A stretch of 64,000 nt of DNA from an uncultured Roseateles sp. Lineage in GTDB: Bacteria > Pseudomonadota > Gammaproteobacteria > Burkholderiales > Burkholderiaceae_C. The translations under genes and the position numbers were made by a program. The notes under the pieces are model-generated. The model saw nothing but the letters and a program-made list of their open reading frames with translations, did no database searches and was not told the DNA's origin. Below are positions 56,702-64,000 of this stretch, in pieces. Location: positions 29,554 to 93,553 of the forward strand of contig NZ_CAJYPS010000032.1 of NCBI RefSeq assembly GCF_913777145.1, written 5' to 3'. Each line of letters opens with the position of its first letter. The stretch's first letter is position 1.

Positions 56702-59092
56702 TTAGTCCAGCAGGCCCAGCGCCGTGTCGGTGGACACGGCCTGGGTATCCGGCGCCTGCCAGGCCTGGACCCAGGCGATGAACTGCTCCTGGGGCATGGG
56801 CTTGGCGATGTGGTAGCCCTGGCCCTCGTCGCAACCCAGGCGGGCCAGCATGGCCCAGGCCTTCACGGTCTCCAGGCCCTCGGCGACGACCGACAGGCCC
56901 AGGTTGTGCGCCAGCTCGATGGTGGAGCGCACGATGCGCACGTCGTCCAGGTCACGCTCCATCGCCATCACGAAGCTCTTGTCGATCTTGAGTTCGTTGA
57001 CCGGTAGGCGCTTCAGATAGGCCAGCGAGGAGTAGCCGGTGCCGAAGTCGTCGATGGACAGCTTGAAGCCCATCGCGCTGAGCTGCTCCAGCGTGGACAG
57101 CGCGCGCGCCGGGTCGTCCATGATGGCGCTCTCGGTGATCTCCAGGCACAGCGTGGCCGGCGGCACCTCCAGCGGCGCCAGCAGCGCCTCGATCTTGGCC
57201 GGCAGGTCCTGGTCCATCAGGTCGCGGGTGGACAGGTTGACCGACAGCCTCAGGCTCAGCCCCGCGTCCAGCGATGCGCGCGAGAACTGCGCCGCCTGCT
57301 GCAGCACCCAGGCGCTCAGCAGCCGGATGTCGCCGGTCTTTTCGGCGAAGGGAATGAACTGCATGGGCGGCACCAGGCCGCGGGTCGGGTGTTGCCAGCG
57401 CACCAGCGCCTCGGCACCCACCACGCGGCCGCGCTGCAGGTCCACCTTGGGCTGCAGGTACAGGCGCAGCTCGCCGTTCTCGACCGCCTGCTTGAGCTCG
57501 GAGCGCAGCGACAGCAGCTCCTCGCTGCCGGCGTCCAGCTGCGGGTTGTAGATCAGGCTGCCGCACTGCTGGGCCTTGGCCGCATACATCGCGAGCTCGG
57601 CCCGGCCCAGCAGCGTGTTGACGTCCGCCCCATGCTCGGGGAACAGCACGATGCCTATGCCGGCCCCCAGGTCTATCGTGGTGTTGTCCAGCTGCAGCGG
57701 GCGCTCGAAATCCTTCAGTATGGCCAGCGCCGCCTCGCTGGCGCCGCGGGCGTCGGTGTCGGGCAGCAGCAGCGCGAACTCGTCGCCCGACAGCCGCGCG
57801 ATCACCGCGCCCAGCGGCGCGGCCAGCTTGCACAGACGCTCGGCCACGGCCTGCAGCAGGCGGTCGCCTATGGCCTGGCCCAGCACGTCGTTCACATGCT
57901 TGAAGCGGTCCAGGTCCAGCATCAGCACCGCGCCGGGCCGCGGGTCCAGCAGCAGGTGCTGCTGCAGCTGCTCGGCAAAGCGCGCGCGGTTGGGCAGCTG
58001 CGTGAGCTGGTCCACATAGGCGAGGTGGTTCACCTGCGCATCGCGCCGGCGTATGCCCTCGCGCATGGCCTCCAGCGCCAGCGCCAGCTTGCGCACCTCG
58101 TCCAGGCGCGACTCGACCGGGATGGGCGTGTCGTAGTCGCCGTCCTCCAGCCGCCGCGCGGCGCTGGACAGCGCGGTGATGGGGCCGCTGAGCCCGCGCG
58201 CCAGCAGCACGCTGAAGGCCGCGAACACCACCACGCCCAGCAGCGTCAGGCCCAGCAGCATCAGCTGCAGCTGGCGGTAGGGCGCCAGCGCCGCGTCCAG
58301 CGAGCGCAGCAGCACCACGCCCAGGTGCTGTCGGCCATCCAGCAGCGACACGAAATGTGCGCGCAGCCGCTCGTCGGCCAGCGTCAGCACGCCCTCGGGC
58401 GCCAGCACGCCCAGGCCGGCCTGCAGCTCGGCGCTGGCCGCGGGCGCCAGCGTGCCCACGCTGGCATGCCAGGGCTGGCCGCTCTCCTGGCGCAGCACCA
58501 GGCCGTCCAGCTCGGTCAGCGCCTTGAGGTCGTCCAGCACGCTGCGGTCCAGCGCAAAGCCCATCAACACCCAGCCCACCGGCGCGGGCGTGCGCACCTG
58601 CACCGCCACCACCTGGTAGACCTGCCGGCCCTGCACCGCGAGCGCGCTGCTGTCGGGGCTGGCGATCAGCGTGTCCAGTTCGTCGGCCAGATCCCGGGCA
58701 TTGGGCTGGGTCGCGGCCACCAGGCGGCGCTGGTCGTCGAAGTAGGCCACCACGGCCGCACCTATGCGCTCGCCCTGGTTGGCCAGCGCGTCCTTGATGG
58801 TTTCCAGCGTGCCTTCCTCGGCCAACGGCAGGCCCACGGTGCTGATGAATCCGTAGTCCTTGGCCAGCAGTTCGGCGGCCGCGCGCAGCTGGGCGGCGCG
58901 CTGCTCCAGCAGCCGCCGCAGCAGGCGCTCGCCGGTCTGCAGCTCGGCCGCGATGGACTGGTCGGCATTGCGCTCTATGCCCGCGCGTATGGTGCCGAAG
59001 GCCAGCAGCTGCACCAGCAGCAGCAGGCCCAGGAACAGCGCGACGATGCGGCCTTCGAGGCGGCGCAGGTTCAGCCAGTCGGGCCGCTGCAT
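56702..59092 (-). CDS. membrane GGDEF-EAL protein with periplasmic sensor and HAMP domain
   Basis: A 796-residue c-di-GMP enzyme. TM1 (about 12-34), a periplasmic sensor region of about 250 residues resembling a double Cache domain, TM2 (about 285-307), HAMP, GGDEF (about 355-510; signature SGDEF in ARLSGDEFALLL) and EAL (about 530-780). EAL-site motifs EALVRW, NLSTRD, ITESAIM, DDFGTGYSS, LKIDKSF, EGLET and EGQGY are complete, so phosphodiesterase activity is expected; the GGDEF variant is one that can be active. It begins four bases after the stop of a cupredoxin-like periplasmic protein, suggesting the two are a sensor pair. Confidence 0.93.
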   Translation of the reverse strand: MQRPDWLNLRRLEGRIVALFLGLLLLVQLLAFGTIRAGIERNADQSIAAELQTGERLLRRLLEQRAAQLRAAAELLAKDYGFISTVGLPLAEEGTLETIKDALANQGERIGAAVVAYFDDQRRLVAATQPNARDLADELDTLIASPDSSALAVQGRQVYQVVAVQVRTPAPVGWVLMGFALDRSVLDDLKALTELDGLVLRQESGQPWHASVGTLAPAASAELQAGLGVLAPEGVLTLADERLRAHFVSLLDGRQHLGVVLLRSLDAALAPYRQLQLMLLGLTLLGVVVFAAFSVLLARGLSGPITALSSAARRLEDGDYDTPIPVESRLDEVRKLALALEAMREGIRRRDAQVNHLAYVDQLTQLPNRARFAEQLQQHLLLDPRPGAVLMLDLDRFKHVNDVLGQAIGDRLLQAVAERLCKLAAPLGAVIARLSGDEFALLLPDTDARGASEAALAILKDFERPLQLDNTTIDLGAGIGIVLFPEHGADVNTLLGRAELAMYAAKAQQCGSLIYNPQLDAGSEELLSLRSELKQAVENGELRLYLQPKVDLQRGRVVGAEALVRWQHPTRGLVPPMQFIPFAEKTGDIRLLSAWVLQQAAQFSRASLDAGLSLRLSVNLSTRDLMDQDLPAKIEALLAPLEVPPATLCLEITESAIMDDPARALSTLEQLSAMGFKLSIDDFGTGYSSLAYLKRLPVNELKIDKSFVMAMERDLDDVRIVRSTIELAHNLGLSVVAEGLETVKAWAMLARLGCDEGQGYHIAKPMPQEQFIAWVQAWQAPDTQAVSTDTALGLLD

Positions 59093-59096
59093 GGGC

Positions 59097-59681
59097 TCAG
59101 TCGGCCAGGGTCAGCGTCAGCGCGCCGCCGGCGGCGGGCACGTCCAGTTGTGTGGCCTGCAGGGTCTGCGGCTGCTTTTGCTTCGCGTGCCAGGCCTTGA
59201 CCGCATGGGTGCCGGCGGGCAGGTCCAGGCTGGCTCGGCCCTGCGCGTCGGTGCGGGCGAACAGCGGCGTGTCCACGACGATGATGTGGGCGCTCATGCG
59301 GTCGTGGATGTTGCAGCCCAGCGCCGCGACGCCGGGCTTGTCGAACACCACCGGCTCGGCCGGCGTGCCCGAGTAGAGCTTGATGTCGAACACCTTGGTG
59401 GGCGAGAACGAGTAGACGTGGTGGCGCACCGTGTCGAAGTTGGGGAAGTTCACCGCGGTGCCGGTCTGCACCACCAGCAGCTGGGGCGTGAACTGGCGGT
59501 CGCGCTGGCCCATCTCGGCCTTGGCGCCACTGGCCTTGCCGGTGCGGCCCTTGACCTCGACCGCGATGACCGCATCGGCCAGCGGCTGGCCGCTCGGGCC
59601 GCGCAGCTGCAGGCTGACCGGCACGGCCTGGGCCGCCAGCGGCAGCAGCGCGGCGGCGATCAGCAGGAAGCGATGTGGCAT
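59097..59681 (-). CDS. exported cupredoxin-like protein (methylamine-utilization type)
   Basis: A 194-residue protein with a signal peptide (cut near AQA, residue 19). An Ig-like N-terminal half is followed by a plastocyanin-type copper-site pattern: H87/H88 in VRHHVYS and C123-x2-H126-x2-M129 in GCNIHDRM. These are the classic type 1 copper ligands. The annotated relatives are often called methylamine utilization proteins, though no amine genes are nearby. A second beta domain closes the protein. It is the first gene of a two-gene unit with the GGDEF-EAL protein; electron transfer or copper binding could feed that signal. GGAGGAG-rich sequence precedes the ATG. Confidence 0.85.
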   Translation of the reverse strand: MPHRFLLIAAALLPLAAQAVPVSLQLRGPSGQPLADAVIAVEVKGRTGKASGAKAEMGQRDRQFTPQLLVVQTGTAVNFPNFDTVRHHVYSFSPTKVFDIKLYSGTPAEPVVFDKPGVAALGCNIHDRMSAHIIVVDTPLFARTDAQGRASLDLPAGTHAVKAWHAKQKQPQTLQATQLDVPAAGGALTLTLAD

Positions 59682-59722
59682 GGGGTCTCCTCCTCCGGTT
59701 CGGACCATAGCCCGGCTCCTCG

Positions 59723-60793
59723 TCACCGGGCTGACAAGGCCGTGCCGACGCGGCCGGCCGCCGCATCGGCCAGGCGCAGCGCGAGCTGGCGCAGCGCGGC
59801 CCAGGGGTCGGTCGGCCAGTCGGGGTGGCGCAGGCCCTTGACCAGGCCGTCGCAGACCTGGGCGGCCTGCACCAGCGCGCCGGCCACGGCCGCGTCCAGG
59901 CGCGGCGCCACGCGCTCGATCAGGCGCTCCTTGGCGCCCCACACGCGCGCCTCGCGCAGCGCCAGCGGCAGCGGCCGGCCGGCGTCCAGCGCGCTGCGCA
60001 CACGGGCCAGCGCGCGGATGTCCTCGGCCAGCGTCCAGTGCACCAGCACGGCCGCCTCGCCCTCGGCCTCCAGGCCGTCCAGCATGCGCAGCAGGCGCGG
60101 CACCTGGCCCGACAGCACGGCCTCGCTGAGCTTGAACACGTCGAAGCGCGCCACGTCCAGCACCGCGGCCTCGATCTGCTCCAGCTGCAGCTCGCCCGGG
60201 GGGTGGAGCAGCGCGAGCTTCTGCAGCTCCTGGTGGGCGGCCAGCAGATTGCCCTCCACGCGGTCCGCGAAGAAGGCCAGCGCGCGCTGACCATCCTCGC
60301 CCTCGGGCAGCCACTGGCCCTGGGCCTTGAGGCGCTGGGCCAGCCAGCCCGGCAGCGCGCGGCGCTCGACGGGCTCCACCCGCAGCGACACGCCGTTGGC
60401 GTCCAGCGCGCTGAACCAGGCGCTGGAGAGCTGGGTCTTGTCCAGGCGCGGCAGCGTGACCAGGGTCAGCACGTCGTCCGGCGCGGCCTCGGCATAGCGC
60501 TGCAGCGCCTCGGAGCCGTCCTTGCCGGGTTTGCCGCCGGGGATGCGGATCTCGATGAACTGGCGCTCCGCGAACAGGCTCATCGCCTGGGCCGCGGCCA
60601 GCACCGGCGCCCAGTCGAAATAGGCGCCGCTGACGGTGAAGATCTGGCGCTCGCCAAAGCCCTGGGCACGCGCGGCCGCACGGATCTGGTCGGCCGCCTC
60701 CTGCGCCAGCAGCGGCTCGTCGCCATGCACCGTGTAGATGCGGGCCAGGCCCTTGGCGAGGTGGGCGGAGAGGCCTTCAGCGCGAAGTTGCAT
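59723..60793 (-). CDS. holA: DNA polymerase III subunit delta
   Basis: Clamp-loader subunit that opens the beta clamp. The 356-residue protein has the N-terminal IYTVHGDEPLLAQEAADQIR block, FAERQFIEIRIPGGKPGK in domain I, and the NLLAAHQELQKLALL helix of domain II, all standard for HolA. It is the third gene of the leuS-lptE-holA operon common in proteobacteria. A structured 88-base repeat lies between lptE and this gene. Confidence 0.95.
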   Translation of the reverse strand: MQLRAEGLSAHLAKGLARIYTVHGDEPLLAQEAADQIRAAARAQGFGERQIFTVSGAYFDWAPVLAAAQAMSLFAERQFIEIRIPGGKPGKDGSEALQRYAEAAPDDVLTLVTLPRLDKTQLSSAWFSALDANGVSLRVEPVERRALPGWLAQRLKAQGQWLPEGEDGQRALAFFADRVEGNLLAAHQELQKLALLHPPGELQLEQIEAAVLDVARFDVFKLSEAVLSGQVPRLLRMLDGLEAEGEAAVLVHWTLAEDIRALARVRSALDAGRPLPLALREARVWGAKERLIERVAPRLDAAVAGALVQAAQVCDGLVKGLRHPDWPTDPWAALRQLALRLADAAAGRVGTALSAR

Positions 60794-60826
60794 GACGGCG
60801 CGGGAGACTGCCCGCCCTGGAGTTGG

Positions 60827-60914
60827 CCGAGCGACTGCCGTGGAACCGGCTTTGCCGGGCCACAGGCAGTGCCCCCTTGAGGGGGCCGCCGAAGGCGGTA
60901 CGGGGTGGGATCAT
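60827..60914. repeat. 88-base structured repeat, copy A (lptE-holA gap)
   Basis: Three hairpins in a row: 60835-60869 (CTGCC/GGCAG, GTGG/CCAC, CCGGC/GCCGG), 60872-60885 (CCCCC-TTGA-GGGGG) and 60886-60898 (CCGCC-GAA-GGCGG). It matches copy B at 79 of 88 positions. It ends on the lptE stop codon. Confidence 0.85.
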
Positions 60915-61396
60915 CCCGGCAGCCGCACCGCCGCCAGGCGGCGCATCACCTGCGCGACCGCGTCGGAATGCATGGCGCCATACAGGTTGGCGGCCTCCTG
61001 CTCCTTGGACAGCGCGGTGGACTCGGTGTAGTTCATGTCGCGGTACAGGCGCAGCTCGACCTTGGGCACCAGCAGCTCGCCGTCGGGCAGGCGGATCTGG
61101 TAGTCGAACTGCAGGCGCAGCGTCCATTCGCGCACCTGGCCCACGCTGGTGGAGGCCACCACGGTGCGGTCGCGCACCTCGCGCGTGGCCTCCAGCACGA
61201 CCTGGGCCCGCGCGGGGTCTTCGATCAGCTGCACCTGGGTGCGCTTGATCTGGCGCTTCAGGCCCAGCGCCAGCGGCGAGTCGGGCGGAAAGCCCACCAG
61301 TGCCAGCGTCTTGAAGTGCAGCTCGGGCTCGTGGCGCAGCTCGAAGCCGCAGCCGGCGAGGGACAGCGATGCGAGCAAAACTGATCTACGTTGCAT
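60911..61396 (-). CDS. lptE: LPS-assembly lipoprotein LptE
   Basis: A 161-residue outer-membrane lipoprotein that plugs LptD during LPS export. The lipobox LSLAGC puts the lipid-bearing cysteine at residue 16, followed by GFELRH. KVELRLYRDMNYTESTALSKEQEAANLY is the conserved C-terminal segment. The position between leuS and holA is conserved across proteobacteria. The stop falls inside repeat copy A. Confidence 0.94.
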   Translation of the reverse strand: MQRRSVLLASLSLAGCGFELRHEPELHFKTLALVGFPPDSPLALGLKRQIKRTQVQLIEDPARAQVVLEATREVRDRTVVASTSVGQVREWTLRLQFDYQIRLPDGELLVPKVELRLYRDMNYTESTALSKEQEAANLYGAMHSDAVAQVMRRLAAVRLPG

Positions 61397-61405
61397 GGTG
61401 TCTTT

Positions 61406-61493
61406 CCGAGCGACTGCCGTGGAACCGGCTCCGCCGGGCCACTGGCAGTGCCCCCTTGAGGGGGCTGGCGAAGCCAGTAGGGGGTGGGCTCAT
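61406..61493. repeat. 88-base structured repeat, copy B (leuS-lptE gap)
   Basis: Same three-hairpin layout as copy A. The third hairpin is CTGGC-GAA-GCCAG here; both sides of two base pairs changed together relative to copy A. It ends two bases before the leuS stop. Confidence 0.85.
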
Positions 61494-61495
61494 CT

Positions 61496-64000
<2,505 letters not shown>

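Noticed and set aside
56702..59681. Methylamine dehydrogenase operon suggested by the usual name of the cupredoxin-like family
   Set aside because: No mau genes or amine dehydrogenase subunits are nearby; the name reflects family annotation only.

Overview
The window is 64 kb of very GC-rich bacterial chromosome, almost fully coding, with short gaps and many start/stop overlaps. Gene content (a cyanophycin synthetase pair, the leuS-lptE-holA order, liu leucine catabolism, a PEP-CTERM protein, Bfr/Bfd, many c-di-GMP proteins) suggests a betaproteobacterium of the order Burkholderiales, perhaps near Roseateles, Mitsuaria or Rubrivivax. The genus is an inference. I saw no rRNA, tRNA, CRISPR array, insertion sequence or integrase.

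Region 1 (1-6.7 kb): the end of a malic enzyme (maeB), pyruvate kinase, then four genes that together look like an envelope amino-sugar pathway. These are a polyprenyl-phosphate glycosyltransferase, a YdjC/ChbG-type deacetylase, a GtrA-type membrane protein and an ArnT-like transferase. They match the known Francisella FlmF2-NaxD-FlmK and Bordetella Lgm logic for hexosamine on lipid A.

Region 2 (6.8-16.6 kb): a cyanophycin locus. Two synthetases run leftward, one complete and one with a broken Mur-ligase half. They are followed by a periplasmic truncated haemoglobin and a metallo-hydrolase. Running rightward from the same divergent gap are an ABC exporter-like protein, a DUF1854 protein and a flavin reductase.

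Region 3 (16.7-26.9 kb): bfr and bfd with a Fur-like box between them, a cold-shock protein, YgiQ, a REC/GGDEF/EAL regulator, small unknowns, and a BlaI-type repressor with an M56 membrane protease. The repressor has a clear 32-base operator palindrome, and the protease ends in six GDFE repeats.

Region 4 (26.9-38.2 kb): leucine/isovalerate catabolism (liuB, liuC, liuD, liuE). The whole biotin pathway bioA-F-D-B is translationally coupled to liuC, which fits because methylcrotonyl-CoA carboxylase needs biotin.

Region 5 (38.3-50.2 kb): a LysM-FecR protein paired with a CHASE2 hybrid histidine kinase, a molybdenum hydroxylase pair, gluconokinase, copper chaperone and copper ATPase, and a small operon ending in a pirin.

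Region 6 (50.1-51.2 kb): a lower-GC PEP-CTERM gene sits between two 68-base direct repeats derived from the 3' end of the pirin gene, suggesting a recently inserted cassette.

Region 7 (51.2-64 kb): an LTA-synthase-like phosphoglycerol transferase, a periplasmic binding protein, a 2-hydroxyacid dehydrogenase, an M13 peptidase, a cupredoxin-like protein coupled to a GGDEF-EAL protein, and holA-lptE-leuS (leuS runs off the window). The two gaps in this last operon carry 88-base structured repeats whose stems show compensatory base changes.
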